Positions 55,588 through 64,000 of a stretch of DNA of 64,000 bases are shown piece by piece. Position 1 is the stretch's first letter; the number at the start of each line of letters is the position of its first letter. The notes under the pieces are model-generated. The model saw only the letters and a list, made by a program, of their open reading frames with translations, was not told where the DNA came from and made no database searches. The translations under genes were made by a program, and so were the position numbers. Source of the stretch: Alistipes onderdonkii (GTDB taxonomy: Bacteria; Bacteroidota; Bacteroidia; Bacteroidales; Rikenellaceae); assembly GCF_025145285.1 (NCBI RefSeq), contig NZ_CP102251.1:2604001-2668000 (forward strand), given 5' to 3'.

Positions 55588-56868
55588 ATGAATAAACTGA
55601 CCATGAAAATGAGGCTCCTTGCGGCGTTCCTGCTGCTCGGCCTCTGGGGCGCCACGGCCCAGACCGCCCGTGAGCAGATCGCCGCCATGCCCGAACGCGC
55701 GGGCGGGATTTACCACTCGTACGAGTACCTGCCCGGCCCCGCCGTACCCGCCCCGAAGGGCTATGTTCCCTTCTACATCAGCCACTATGGCCGCCACGGC
55801 AGCCGTTGGCATACTTCGGAAAAGATCTATGCCGAGCCGCTGGGTATCCTGCGCAAAGCCGACTCGGCCGGGGTGCTGACCCCGAAGGGGCGCGACCTGC
55901 TGGCTAAGGTCGAGGTCATTGCAGCCGATGCCCGGGATCGTTACGGCGACCTCTCGCCCCGCGGCGTGGCGGAACACCGGGGCATCGCCGAACGCATGTA
56001 TAAGGCCTATCCCGAGGTCTTTTCGACCGGGGACGGCCGCGAATGCTTTGTCCAGAGCCGTTCGACGCTCGTGCCGCGCTGCATCCTGAGCATGGCGGCC
56101 TTCAACGAGCGCCTCAAGGAGCTGAACCCCGAAATCCGGATGACCCGCGAATCGAGCCAGCGCTACATCCCTTATATGAGCAACGGCGCAGGGTTGAATT
56201 CCCAGCGAAAGGCATCCGGTGCCGTGGCCGACAGCCTGCAGGATGCCCGCACGCATCCCGCCCGTCTGATGGCGTCGCTCTTCTCCGACCCCGCCTTCGT
56301 GGAACGCGAGGTGAAAAGGCCGGCGAAACTGATGAACCAGCTGTTGGCGCAGGCCGCCATCATGCAGGACGTCGAATACCTGGGCATCTCGCTCTACGAC
56401 CTCTTCACCGAGGAGGAGATATACGCCGCCTGGGAAGCCGAGAATTTCCGCCGCTACGTGATGTTCGGCCCGTCGAAGCGCTTCGGCGACCCGATCATCG
56501 CCGATGCCAAGCCGCTGCTGCGCAATATCGTGGAGACTGCCGAACGGGTCGTCGCGGGGGAGGAGAACCTCTCGGCCTCGCTGCGTTTCGGCCACGACGT
56601 GAACGTCATTCCGCTGGTGGCGCTCCTGGGCGTCAGGGAGGCTTCCGGGCGCGTATGGACAGCCGAGGAAGCTGCCGGGGTGTGGCAGATACACCGCGTA
56701 TCGCCCATGGCGACCAACGTGCAGTTCATCTTCTTCCGCAACCCCGAGACCGGCGACGTGCGGGTGCGGGTGCTGCACAACGAGCGCGATGCCGAACTGC
56801 CGATCGGCGGCGGCCCCTATTATCCCTGGGAGACCCTGCGCGACTACTGCAAGTCGCTCTATGAATGA
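55588..56868 (+). CDS. Secreted histidine-type phosphatase (possibly MINPP-like phytase)
   Basis: I choose the ATG at 55588 (426 residues, signal MNKLTMKMRLLAAFLLLGLWGATAQ); ATG 55579 overlaps the gene before. Catalytic motif ISHYGRHGSRW (RHGxR) and the acid HD in LRFGHDVNVIPL define branch-2 histidine phosphatases. Length and shape recall the Bacteroides inositol-polyphosphate phosphatase, but the substrate is not shown by sequence. It is likely periplasmic or on the outer membrane. Confidence 0.88.
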   Translation: MNKLTMKMRLLAAFLLLGLWGATAQTAREQIAAMPERAGGIYHSYEYLPGPAVPAPKGYVPFYISHYGRHGSRWHTSEKIYAEPLGILRKADSAGVLTPKGRDLLAKVEVIAADARDRYGDLSPRGVAEHRGIAERMYKAYPEVFSTGDGRECFVQSRSTLVPRCILSMAAFNERLKELNPEIRMTRESSQRYIPYMSNGAGLNSQRKASGAVADSLQDARTHPARLMASLFSDPAFVEREVKRPAKLMNQLLAQAAIMQDVEYLGISLYDLFTEEEIYAAWEAENFRRYVMFGPSKRFGDPIIADAKPLLRNIVETAERVVAGEENLSASLRFGHDVNVIPLVALLGVREASGRVWTAEEAAGVWQIHRVSPMATNVQFIFFRNPETGDVRVRVLHNERDAELPIGGGPYYPWETLRDYCKSLYE

Positions 56869-56923
56869 CATGCCCCGTGCCGGGCATAAAAATAAAGGGG
56901 CTGCCCGCCGGTTCCCCGGAATG

Positions 56924-56967
56924 AAAATCACCCTCGTCAGAAGCATTTCTGACGAGGGTGATTTTTT
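56924..56967. terminator. Long bidirectional terminator
   Basis: A 19-bp stem (AAAATCACCCTCGTCAGAA and complement) with loop GCAT is followed by T residues on both strands. It ends the phosphatase operon and can stop kdtA transcription from the other side. Confidence 0.9.
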
Positions 56968-56988
56968 AAGCCGGCTTGCCGGGCAACC

Positions 56989-57182
56989 TTTTCCGCGGCT
57001 TTTTCCGTGGCTTTTTCCGCGACTTTTTCCGCGACTTTTTCCGCGACTTTTTCCGCGACTTTTTCCGCGACTTTTTCCGCGACTTTTTCCGCGACTTTTT
57101 CCGCGACTTTTTCCGCGACTTTTTCCGCGGCTTTTCCGTGGCTTTTTCCGCGGCTTTTCCGTGGCTTTTTCCGCGGCCTTTC
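56989..57182. repeat. 12-bp minisatellite, about 16 units
   Basis: Unit TTTTCCGCGACT is repeated exactly nine times (57013-57120). Variant units flank it: two before (GCGGCT and GTGGCT endings) and five after, two of them 11 nt long. It lies between the terminator and the kdtA stop, thus non-coding by position. Because the unit is 12 nt, all frames stay open and give Lys/Ser/Arg/Gly or Phe/Arg/Asp repeats, which I take as artefacts. Confidence 0.9.
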
Positions 57183-57219
57183 CGGGGGGGGCCACCGATA
57201 GTCCCCTCTTTGGGGACGG

Positions 57220-58446
57220 CTAATGGAAGATGGTCTTGACGATGATGTTCGTGGCGCCCTGGTGACGGGTGGTGTAGTCTTTGGCTATACGGCTTGTTTT
57301 CAGCAGGAAATCCTCGTTGTCGCGCAAGGGGATGAACCACGTGCGCAGTTCGTCGTAGTTTTTCACCGAACGGGCGGCGCCGAGCGTCACCAGGTCGCGT
57401 GCCTCCTTGAATTTCGCGTAGTTGGGGCCGAATGCCACCGGAAGCCCGAATGTCGCCGCTTCGAGCGTGTTGTGTATCCCCACGCCGAACCCGCCGCCGA
57501 TATAGCTCCACGTCGCGTAGCCGTAGACCGACGCCAGGATCCCCACCGTGTCGAGGATCAGCAGTTGCTTCGACCCGTAGGCCGTGTGGGGCGTGCACTG
57601 CGTGTAGCGGAGCGTCCCGCCCTTGGCCTCGGCCGCGAGGCGTGCCATGCGGCCTTCGTCCATCTCGTGCGGAGCCACGATGAATTTCACGTCGGGGTTG
57701 TCGTTTATCAGGCGGATCAGCAGCTCTTCGTCCGGGTTCCAGGTCGAACCCGCCACGAAGAGGCGTTTGTCCCCCTTGAACCGGTCTATGATGTCGATAT
57801 GTTTGGCTGCGGCGGCGATTTCGGCCACGCGGTCGAAACGCGTGTCGCCCGCTACGATCACGTTGTCGAATCCCAGCCCGGCCAGCAGCTTTTTCGACTC
57901 TTCGTTCTGCACGAACATCACGTCGAAGGACTCCAGCGCCTGCCTCCACATGCCGCCGTAGGGGCGGAAGAAGATCGAGTTGCGGCGGAAGATGGCCGAG
58001 ACGATATAGGTGCGCACCTTGCGGCGGCGCAGGTCGCGCAGCAGGTTGAGCCAGAATTCGTATTTTACGAAGATTGCGATTTCGGGATGCGCCGCATCGA
58101 GGAACCGGCGGGCGTTGCGCGGCGTGTCGATCGGCAGGTAGAAGATGTAATCCACACCCTGGTAATTCTTGCGGACTTCGTAGCCCGAAGGCGAGAAGAA
58201 CGTGAGCAGGATCTTGTATTCGGGATGGGTCTTGCGGATGCGTTCGATGATGGGCCGCCCCTGTTCGAATTCGCCGAGCGACGCGACGTGCACCCAGACG
58301 ATGCGGTCGGTCGGGTCGATGGTCTCGGCCATGCGTTTATAGAGGTCTTTGCGCCCGTCTATCCATAGCCGTGCCTTCGGATGCCTCGGTGCGACCAGCC
58401 GGATGAGCCACACATAGAGTGTCAGACCGAAATTATATAACCACAT
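57220..58446 (-). CDS. kdtA: 3-deoxy-D-manno-octulosonic acid (Kdo) transferase
   Basis: 408 residues. N-terminal membrane-near helix (LTLYVWLIRLVAPRH), GT30 donor/acceptor domain with WVHVASLGEFEQGRPI (catalytic Glu region) and FFSPSGYE, and C-terminal GT-B domain with GGGFGVGIHNTLEAATFGLPVAFGP. It adds Kdo to lipid A precursor at the inner membrane. Transcribed from a perfect promoter within the yraN end region. Confidence 0.94.
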   Translation of the reverse strand: MWLYNFGLTLYVWLIRLVAPRHPKARLWIDGRKDLYKRMAETIDPTDRIVWVHVASLGEFEQGRPIIERIRKTHPEYKILLTFFSPSGYEVRKNYQGVDYIFYLPIDTPRNARRFLDAAHPEIAIFVKYEFWLNLLRDLRRRKVRTYIVSAIFRRNSIFFRPYGGMWRQALESFDVMFVQNEESKKLLAGLGFDNVIVAGDTRFDRVAEIAAAAKHIDIIDRFKGDKRLFVAGSTWNPDEELLIRLINDNPDVKFIVAPHEMDEGRMARLAAEAKGGTLRYTQCTPHTAYGSKQLLILDTVGILASVYGYATWSYIGGGFGVGIHNTLEAATFGLPVAFGPNYAKFKEARDLVTLGAARSVKNYDELRTWFIPLRDNEDFLLKTSRIAKDYTTRHQGATNIIVKTIFH

Positions 58447-58548
58447 CGGTGTTTACGGTTTGCGGTGTTGAAGTACTATACGTTAACTTTCGCCGGGTGG
58501 GCCCGGGTTTTTCCGGCCCTGTACGCAGGGCTTTCATTTTCAGTGCGA

Positions 58549-58579
58549 CAAAGGTAGTATAATTTGTCGGAAATGCAAA
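58549..58579 (-). promoter_or_regulatory. Promoter of kdtA
   Basis: TTTG (58579-58576), 19 nt, TACCTTTG (58556-58549) on the minus strand: a perfect match, leaving a roughly 100-nt leader. Confidence 0.8.
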
Positions 58580-58580
58580 A

Positions 58581-58946
58581 TTACCAGTTGTATTCCATCG
58601 CCCGCTCCACCAGGCGCACCTCCATGCGTCCGTCGGGCATCACGTCCACGGCCGCCAGGTCGAACTGCGCCTCTTCCTGCCCGCCCGTTGCGGCCAGGTA
58701 ACGCACGGCCGCCCGTGTCAGTGCGCGGAATTTCTGCGGTGTGACGGCAGCCTCGGGCGGTGTCAGGGAGCCGGCCCTGCGGGTCTTGACCTCCACGAAA
58801 TGCACGATTCCCGCCTTGCGGGCCACGATGTCCAGTTCGTAGCGGCCGCTGCGCCAGTTGAGGGCGCAGATTTCGTATCCTGCCCCGCGCAGGTACTCCA
58901 CTGCGGCGCGTTCGCCCGCGCGCCCCGTTTCGGCCGTCGTGCCCAT
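58581..58946 (-). CDS. YraN-family (UPF0102) endonuclease-like protein
   Basis: 121 residues with the restriction-endonuclease-like core of the family: GRAGERAAVEYLRGAGYEICALNWRSGRYELDIVARKAGIVHFVEVKTR (E, D and E-x-K residues). The function is not established. I start at the ATG at 58946, 5 nt after the tyrA stop, so it is co-transcribed with tyrA. Confidence 0.88.
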   Translation of the reverse strand: MGTTAETGRAGERAAVEYLRGAGYEICALNWRSGRYELDIVARKAGIVHFVEVKTRRAGSLTPPEAAVTPQKFRALTRAAVRYLAATGGQEEAQFDLAAVDVMPDGRMEVRLVERAMEYNW

Positions 58947-58951
58947 GCCCG

Positions 58952-59794
58952 TCAGTGGATGATACGCTGGATCGAGTTGGCCCGCTCGAAGGCGGCCTTC
59001 AGCCCTTCGGCGTCGTCGCGCTCGATCATCCGGCGCATGATCTGCAACTGGTGGATATGTTCGCGCAGCACGTCCAGCAGGTTGTATTTGTTGCGCAGCA
59101 TGATCGGCACCCACGTGGCGGCCGAACTTTTCGCCAGCCGCACGGTGCTCTCGAACCCGCCGCCCGCCAGGTCGAAGATGTGCCGTTCCTCGCGCTCCTT
59201 CTCGAGCACGGTCAGCGCCAGCGCGAACGAGGTGATGTGGGAGATGTGCGACACGTAGGCCGCATGCAGGTCGTGCTCCTCGGCGTCCATGTAGACGGCG
59301 GGCGCCTCCAGCGTGCGGAAGATGCGCTCGGCCGTCGCCAACGCGTCGGGGTCGCTCCGCTCCGCCTCGCAAAGCACGACGTTGCGCCCCGTGAAGGCAC
59401 CGTGCTGGGCGGCGCGCGGCCCGCTGTATTCGGTGCCCCACATCGGATGGGCGGCCACGAAGCGCCCGCGGCGGGCGTGCATCGAGATCACCTCGCACAA
59501 TTCGGCCTTGATGGAGCCCAGATCCATTACGACCTGGTGCCCCTCCACGCGGTTGAGGGCTTTTACGGCCATCAGGGGGATCGTATCGACGGGGGTGGCC
59601 AGCACCACGAGGTCGGCCTGCGGGATGCCCTCTTCGAACGCCACGATGCGGTCGGCCAGCCCGAGCCGCAGCGCCTCGGCGGCGTTCTCCCCGGAACTGT
59701 CTGTGCCGAGTATTTCGTCCGCTATGCCGCGGTCGCGCAACGCGAGGGCAAAAGAGCCGCCTATGAGGCCCATGCCCGCTATCAGAACTTTCAT
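58952..59794 (-). CDS. tyrA: Prephenate dehydrogenase
   Basis: 280 residues, no chorismate mutase part. The NAD-binding start is MKVLIAGMGLIGGSFALALRDRG; further signatures are DLGSIKAELCEVI, FVAAHPMWGTEYSGP (catalytic His) and HISHITSFALAL. It oxidatively decarboxylates prephenate to 4-hydroxyphenylpyruvate for tyrosine synthesis. Confidence 0.92.
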   Translation of the reverse strand: MKVLIAGMGLIGGSFALALRDRGIADEILGTDSSGENAAEALRLGLADRIVAFEEGIPQADLVVLATPVDTIPLMAVKALNRVEGHQVVMDLGSIKAELCEVISMHARRGRFVAAHPMWGTEYSGPRAAQHGAFTGRNVVLCEAERSDPDALATAERIFRTLEAPAVYMDAEEHDLHAAYVSHISHITSFALALTVLEKEREERHIFDLAGGGFESTVRLAKSSAATWVPIMLRNKYNLLDVLREHIHQLQIMRRMIERDDAEGLKAAFERANSIQRIIH

Positions 59795-59817
59795 ACCTAT
59801 ATATAAATATATTTATT

Positions 59818-59837
59818 GGCCGGAACCGCTTCCGGCC
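59818..59837 (-). terminator. Hairpin after pepE
   Basis: GGCCGGAA-CCGC-TTCCGGCC followed on the minus strand by an A/T-rich stretch, between pepE and tyrA. Confidence 0.6.
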
Positions 59838-59842
59838 GGGAA

Positions 59843-60544
59843 TCAGAGCAGGAACGACAAGTCGCTGCCCGGTTGTACTTCGAAGGGCTCCGTGCCCTTG
59901 CGGAACATGCGCATCGGGCGCTTGCCGATCAGTTCGAGTTTCCCCTCCGCATGGCGGAGCATGCACCCTTCGCGCAGCCCGGCGACCCAGCGCCGCGGAT
60001 TGGCCTCGATGTATTCGAGGATGCGCTGCTCGCGCGTCTCGCCGGCGTGCCCCTCGGGGTTGGCGTCGAGGTAGTGGGGGTTTATCTGGAACTTTACGGC
60101 CCCGACGGCCTTGAACGACTGCGGTTCGACGATGGGCATGTCGTTTGTGGTGCAGATGGTGGGACATGCCACGTTGCTGCCCGCCGACCAGCCGACATAG
60201 GGAGTCCCGGCCTTGATTTTACGCAGGATGGCGGCCATAAGCCCCTGTTCCTGCATCTTTTTTGCCAGCGCGAAGGTGTTGCCGCCCCCGACGCACAGGG
60301 CTTCTGCCTCGCGTACCATGCGTGCGGGGTCTTTGGCCCGGTGTACCGAGCGCACGCGGATACCCAGCTCCGAGAAGCGTGCCTGCACCTTTTTTTCATA
60401 CTCGGCGTAGGAAAATGTCACGGCGGCATAGGGGACGAATACGATTTCGCTGACGCCCTGCAGGAAACGCCCGATTTCGGGCATCGGGTAACGGAGGTAT
60501 TCCTCCCCGGCGTTGGTCGAATTCGAGATCAGAAGCAATTTCAT
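59843..60544 (-). CDS. pepE: Peptidase E-like Asp-specific dipeptidase (S51)
   Basis: 233 residues. The nucleophile Ser120 is in VGWSAGSNV; EALCVGGGNTFALAK and FQINPHYLDANPEGHAGETREQRILEY follow the family. It cuts Asp-X dipeptides in the cytoplasm. It shares a divergent promoter region with acpP. Confidence 0.9.
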   Translation of the reverse strand: MKLLLISNSTNAGEEYLRYPMPEIGRFLQGVSEIVFVPYAAVTFSYAEYEKKVQARFSELGIRVRSVHRAKDPARMVREAEALCVGGGNTFALAKKMQEQGLMAAILRKIKAGTPYVGWSAGSNVACPTICTTNDMPIVEPQSFKAVGAVKFQINPHYLDANPEGHAGETREQRILEYIEANPRRWVAGLREGCMLRHAEGKLELIGKRPMRMFRKGTEPFEVQPGSDLSFLL

Positions 60545-60621
60545 AAGCCTATGGTTTTGAATCGGTTAATTTAAAAAATGTGCTAAATGTCGAAAAAGTT
60601 GTGAATAAAAAAAAGGTCTGT

Positions 60622-60661
60622 TTTGTCAAAAGTAATAAAAAAAGTGTTACTTTTGCGCAAA
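60622..60661. promoter_or_regulatory. Divergent promoter region of acpP and pepE with a 9-bp inverted repeat
   Basis: Plus: TTTG (60622-60625), 22 nt, TACTTTTG (60648-60655). Minus: TACTTTTG (60634-60627). The two -7 boxes belong to an inverted repeat CAAAAGTAA/TTACTTTTG, which may also be an operator. Confidence 0.65.
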
Positions 60662-60722
60662 ATTACCCCGGAAATACGAAAGAACTATTTCCAAATAATT
60701 GTTTAACTAAAAAATTAAAATT

Positions 60723-60959
60723 ATGTCAGAAGTTCAATCAAAAGTTGTCGAGATCATCGTCGACAAACTGGGTGTCAAGGAATCGGAGGTTGTACCCGAA
60801 GCAAGCTTCACCAACCATCTGGGTGCTGATTCGCTCGACACCGTAGAGCTGATCATGGAGTTCGAGAAGGCTTTCGATATCCAGATTCCGGACGAGGACG
60901 CTGAGAAGATCGCTACCGTTGGCGACGCTATCAAGTATATCGAAGAGCACAAGAAATAA
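60723..60959 (+). CDS. acpP: Acyl carrier protein
   Basis: 78 residues with the phosphopantetheine Ser in GADSLDTVELIMEFE. It carries acyl chains in fatty acid synthesis. First gene of acpP-fabF-rnc, an order common in Bacteroidota. The A/T-rich leader lacks a Shine-Dalgarno sequence. Confidence 0.97.
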   Translation: MSEVQSKVVEIIVDKLGVKESEVVPEASFTNHLGADSLDTVELIMEFEKAFDIQIPDEDAEKIATVGDAIKYIEEHKK

Positions 60960-61001
60960 TTTATAAAAAGAGCATTCACAGCCTCTTATAGCCTTAAATT
61001 T

Positions 61002-62249
61002 ATGACAGAAAGAAGAGTAGTTGTTACGGGCATCGGTACGATCAACCCGCTCGGTAATAATATTGAAGAGTATTTTTCGAATTTGGAGAAGGGAGTCAGC
61101 GGTGCCGCACCGATTACTCATTTCGATGCAGAGAAGTTTAAGACGAAGTTTGCTTGTGAAGTAAAGAATTACGACTCGAACCTCTATTTCGACCGTAAGG
61201 AAGTACGCAAGTACGACCTTTTCACCCAGTATGCCCTGATCGCGGCCACGCAGGCCGTCGAGGATTCGGCGCTCGACCTCGAGGCCGTCGACAAGGAACA
61301 GGTGGGGGTGATCTGGAGTTCGGGCATCGGAGGAATCAAATCTTTCTTCGATGAGTGTCTGGGCTGGGCCGCAGGGGATGGAACCCCGCGGTTTAGCCCG
61401 TTCTTTATTCCCCGCATGATCTCCGACATCGCAGCCGGTTTCATCTCCATGAAGTACGGCTTCATGGGGCCCAACTACTGCACGGTGTCGGCGTGCGCAT
61501 CTTCGAACCACGGCATGATCGCCGCGTTCGACGCCATCCGCTACGGGAAGGCCGACGTGATGGTGGCCGGAGGCTCCGAAGCTGCGGTCAACGAGCCGAG
61601 TGTCGGCGGGTTCAACTCCATGCAGGCGCTCTCCACGCGCAACGACGATCCCCAGCACGCTTCGCGTCCGTTCGACAAGGATCGCGACGGTTTCGTGATC
61701 GGCGAAGGCGCCGGAGCCCTGATCTTCGAGGAGTATGAACATGCCAAGGCCCGCGGTGCCAAGATCTACTGCGAGATCATCGGCGGCGGCGCTTCTGCCG
61801 ACGCTTACCACTTCACCGCCCCTCATCCCGAAGGGAAGGGTGCTATGAAGTCGATGCGCGACGCCATCAAGGACGCCGGCATCAAACCCGAAGATATTGA
61901 TTATGTGAATGTCCACGGTACCTCGACCCCCGCGGGCGACATCCCCGAACTGAAGGCTGTCGCCGGTGTGTTGGGCGACCACGTTTATAACGTCAATATC
62001 TCTTCCACCAAGTCGATGACCGGTCACCTGCTGGGTGCTGCCGGGGCTGCCGAGGCCCTGGCCTGCATCTTCGCCATCACGCACGGCGTGGTTCCTCCGA
62101 CCATCAACTGCGAGAACCTCGACCCGGAGATCGACCCGAACCTGAACCTCACGCTGAACAAGGCGCAGAAGCGCGAAGTGAGGTGTGCCCTGAGCAATAC
62201 GTTCGGTTTCGGCGGACATAACTCCACGGTCATTTTCCGTAAGATCTGA
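61002..62249 (+). CDS. fabF: 3-oxoacyl-ACP synthase II
   Basis: 415 residues. Active-site Cys165 in TVSACASSNHG, His in NVHGTSTPAGD and in NTFGFGGHN. It condenses malonyl-ACP with acyl-ACP; FabF controls the unsaturated/longer chain steps. 42 nt after acpP. Confidence 0.97.
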   Translation: MTERRVVVTGIGTINPLGNNIEEYFSNLEKGVSGAAPITHFDAEKFKTKFACEVKNYDSNLYFDRKEVRKYDLFTQYALIAATQAVEDSALDLEAVDKEQVGVIWSSGIGGIKSFFDECLGWAAGDGTPRFSPFFIPRMISDIAAGFISMKYGFMGPNYCTVSACASSNHGMIAAFDAIRYGKADVMVAGGSEAAVNEPSVGGFNSMQALSTRNDDPQHASRPFDKDRDGFVIGEGAGALIFEEYEHAKARGAKIYCEIIGGGASADAYHFTAPHPEGKGAMKSMRDAIKDAGIKPEDIDYVNVHGTSTPAGDIPELKAVAGVLGDHVYNVNISSTKSMTGHLLGAAGAAEALACIFAITHGVVPPTINCENLDPEIDPNLNLTLNKAQKREVRCALSNTFGFGGHNSTVIFRKI

Positions 62250-62272
62250 TTACCTTAAAACCGTCCGGGCCC

Positions 62273-63046
62273 GTGTTCGATTTCATACTGCGCCCCCTTA
62301 GAAGGAATTTCGGGCGGGATAAGGCGTATTACAAGATTGTCGATGATATGTTCGGGTTTATCCCGAACAACATCGAACTTTACAAGCTGGCTTTGATTCA
62401 CAAGTCAGCTTCTTTGGTTCTGGAGGACGGGCGCCCGATCAACAACGAGCGGCTCGAATTCCTGGGCGACGCCGTGATAGAGGCCGTTACCTCGGACTAC
62501 CTTTTCATCGAGTATCCCGACCGGGACGAGGGGTTCCTCACGCAGCTGCGGTCGAAGATCGTGTCGAGGCAGTCGCTCAACGAGTTGGCCGTAAAGATCG
62601 ATCTGGATCGGCATGTCATCTCGAACGCCAGTACGAGCATCAGCCAGAAGCATATCTACGGCGATGCCTTCGAGGCGATGATAGGTGCCGTCTACCTCGA
62701 CCAGGGGTATGAGTTCACCAACCGGCTGCTGATCAACCGGATCTATTTCCAGGCCCTGAACCTCGACGAACTGACCGAGTCGGAGACCGACTTCAAAAGC
62801 CGGCTGATCGAGTGGTGCCAGAAGAACCACCTCAAGATCGTATTCCGCACGGGCAACGACAAGGGGTACTCCTCGAACCACCCCGTGTTTTACTCCACGG
62901 TGCTGGTCGACGGTATAGAGGTGGGGCACGGCTCGGGCGATTCGAAGAAAGAGGCCGAGCAGCATGCCGCATTCTCCGTGGCGGAGTATATGACCGACGA
63001 ACAGTGCGCGTCGCTGCTGGACAGGGTCGACCGGCTGACGCAATAA
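62273..63046 (+). CDS. rnc: Ribonuclease III
   Basis: 257 residues. Catalytic domain with the signature NERLEFLGDAVIEAV and second acidic site YGDAFEAMIGAVYLD, and a C-terminal double-strand RNA-binding domain (DFKSRLIEWCQKNHLKIVF... GSGDSKKEAEQHAAFSVAEYM). It processes rRNA and other structured RNA. 23 nt after fabF. Confidence 0.96.
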   Translation: MFDFILRPLRRNFGRDKAYYKIVDDMFGFIPNNIELYKLALIHKSASLVLEDGRPINNERLEFLGDAVIEAVTSDYLFIEYPDRDEGFLTQLRSKIVSRQSLNELAVKIDLDRHVISNASTSISQKHIYGDAFEAMIGAVYLDQGYEFTNRLLINRIYFQALNLDELTESETDFKSRLIEWCQKNHLKIVFRTGNDKGYSSNHPVFYSTVLVDGIEVGHGSGDSKKEAEQHAAFSVAEYMTDEQCASLLDRVDRLTQ

Positions 63047-63475
63047 CTTTTGGTTATACTCGGCGGCCGAAGCCAGGGGCATTGGGGCGGAGCGGCCCGG
63101 GTTGCGAACCTCCGGATTCCATGTCGGCATCAGGGGGTTTCTGTGGCCGATGCTGCGGCAGCTGGTAGCTGGTAGAACCCGGAAGCCGATCGCCCGGCTC
63201 CCGTAGCTGGTGTCCCGGCGGCCGATGCTGCGGCAACTGGCAGCTGGTAGAACCCGGAAGCCGATTGCCCGGCTTCCGTAGCTGGTGTCCCGGCGGCCGA
63301 TGCACGTATGCCGGAACAACCCTGGCACACCTTACTTGCCGATGTCCGGAACTCTCTTAGGCGGTCGATGCCCTGGGCCGGCCGGATACTTACGATATGC
63401 GGCCCGGTCTTGTGTCCGATAACTTTTCCGCATACCGCGCGATGTACACCCGATTTCCCACCCGATATTTCCCCT
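63047..63475. other. Intergenic region between rnc and radC with a 75-bp repeat
   Basis: No gene is supported in these 429 nt. Two tandem copies of a 75-nt unit (63145-63219 and 63220-63294) and nine bases of a third (63295-63303) are present. Each copy has a hairpin with arms CGGAAGCCG/CGGCTTCCG (one mismatch in copy 1). On the minus strand the unit is a multiple of three and stays open, but I see no start or protein logic. Confidence 0.7.
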
Positions 63476-64000
63476 ATGAAGACGATAACCGATAAGATGG
63501 CGGCACGGGGTGCCGAATCCCTCAGCGATGCGGAGTTGCTGGCCGTGCTGACCGATGACGAACAGACGGCCGGGGCGTTGCTCGCGGCCTGCGGCGGTGC
63601 GCTCGCGCGTATCGCGTCGGAAGATGCGGCCCGCCTGCGGATGGTCGGCGGGTTGGGGCTCAGGCGTGCCCGCCTGCTGCTTGCTGCCGCCGAGTTCGGC
63701 CGCCGCGTCGCGGCGTCGCGGGCTGCGGAAGCGGATGTCATTGCGACGAGCGACGATGTGGTGGCGCTGTTCCGCCCGCAGCTGGAAACGCTTGCCTATG
63801 AGGAGTGTTGGGCGGTTTACCTCACCTCTTCCAACCGCATCATCGAGCGCCAGCGCATAAGCCAGGGCGGGGTGCAGGGAACGGTCGTCGACCACCGGCT
63901 GATCGTCAAACGGGCGTTGGAACTGCTCGCCACGCAGCTGGTGCTGATCCACAACCACCCTTCGGGGGCTGCGGCGCCCAGTCCGCAGGACAAGGTGCTC
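63476..64000 (+). CDS. radC: RadC-family JAB-domain protein, partial
   Basis: 175 residues before the window edge. The N-terminal helix-hairpin-helix part (ESLSDAELLAVLTDD, RLRMVGGLGLRRARLLLAAAEFGRR) is followed by the JAB/MPN domain with IHNHPSG, the zinc motif. The family was named for DNA repair, yet its role is uncertain. The last part (second His/Asp site) is outside the window. I start at the ATG at 63476. Confidence 0.92.
   Translation, partial: MKTITDKMAARGAESLSDAELLAVLTDDEQTAGALLAACGGALARIASEDAARLRMVGGLGLRRARLLLAAAEFGRRVAASRAAEADVIATSDDVVALFRPQLETLAYEECWAVYLTSSNRIIERQRISQGGVQGTVVDHRLIVKRALELLATQLVLIHNHPSGAAAPSPQDKVL

Noticed and set aside
56989..57182. CRISPR array
   Set aside because: The units are 12 nt, contiguous, with no spacers and no cas genes nearby.
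55306..57195. Minus-strand frames giving Lys/Arg/Ser/Gly repeat proteins
   Set aside because: They arise from the 12-bp minisatellite, whose length keeps every frame open; the rest is antisense to real genes.

Overview
The window looks like a chromosomal segment of a GC-rich Bacteroidota, most like Alistipes/Rikenellaceae. The evidence is four SusC/RagA receptors with SusD partners or expected partners, a hybrid two-component regulator next to a polysaccharide utilization locus (PUL), integrases of the Bacteroidota type, and many promoters of the form TTTG-N19-21-TAnnTTTG with almost no Shine-Dalgarno sequences. The genus is an inference from gene style and base composition.

Region 1 (1-15.3 kb) is the most unusual part. 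Three susC genes (here A, B, C) share an identical 47-bp block covering 15 nt of leader and the first 32 nt of the gene. A (4035-7217, minus) and B (9060-12257, plus) are divergent and flank a tyrosine recombinase (7474-8731, minus). C (1-1998, minus, cut by the window edge) lies downstream of the A operon. Only A has a perfect promoter, and it sits inside the segment bounded by the A and B repeats. This is the layout of an invertible-promoter switch or shufflon choosing which SusC/SusD system is expressed. The recombinase is itself split by a nine-A tract. A second inverted repeat, a shared terminator, marks the outer ends of units A and B. An integrase remnant and tRNA-Phe follow.

Region 2 (15.8-19.4 kb) holds nitronate monooxygenase, an NdpA-type nucleoid protein, a small XRE regulator and a GNAT acetyltransferase with a large low-complexity insertion.

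Region 3 (19.7-42.1 kb) is one large PUL: susC, susD, a SusE-position lipoprotein, two M60-like metallopeptidases with carbohydrate-binding-like domains, a third zincin, a six-hairpin glycosidase-like protein, GH97, GH110 and a sialate O-acetylesterase, followed by a hybrid two-component regulator. GH110 and GH97 suggest removal of alpha-galactose caps (blood-group-B-like or alpha-Gal ends), the esterase suggests sialylated glycans, and the peptidases suggest mucin or another host glycoprotein. The regulator has Asn where the phospho-accepting His should be.

Region 4 (42.2-57 kb) holds MATE transporter, Crp-type regulator, Hsp20, a lutABC lactate operon, cutC with a transglutaminase-like lipoprotein, a second GNAT and a flavodoxin/ferredoxin protein (both with low-complexity insertions), a nitroreductase lipoprotein, a DUF421 membrane protein, a NUDIX hydrolase, an L-cysteine desulfidase-like protein and a histidine phosphatase.

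Region 5 (57-64 kb) is mostly housekeeping: a 12-bp minisatellite, kdtA, yraN, tyrA, pepE, then acpP-fabF-rnc, a 75-bp repeat region and the start of radC. Many large open frames antisense to real genes are GC-driven artefacts and are left out.
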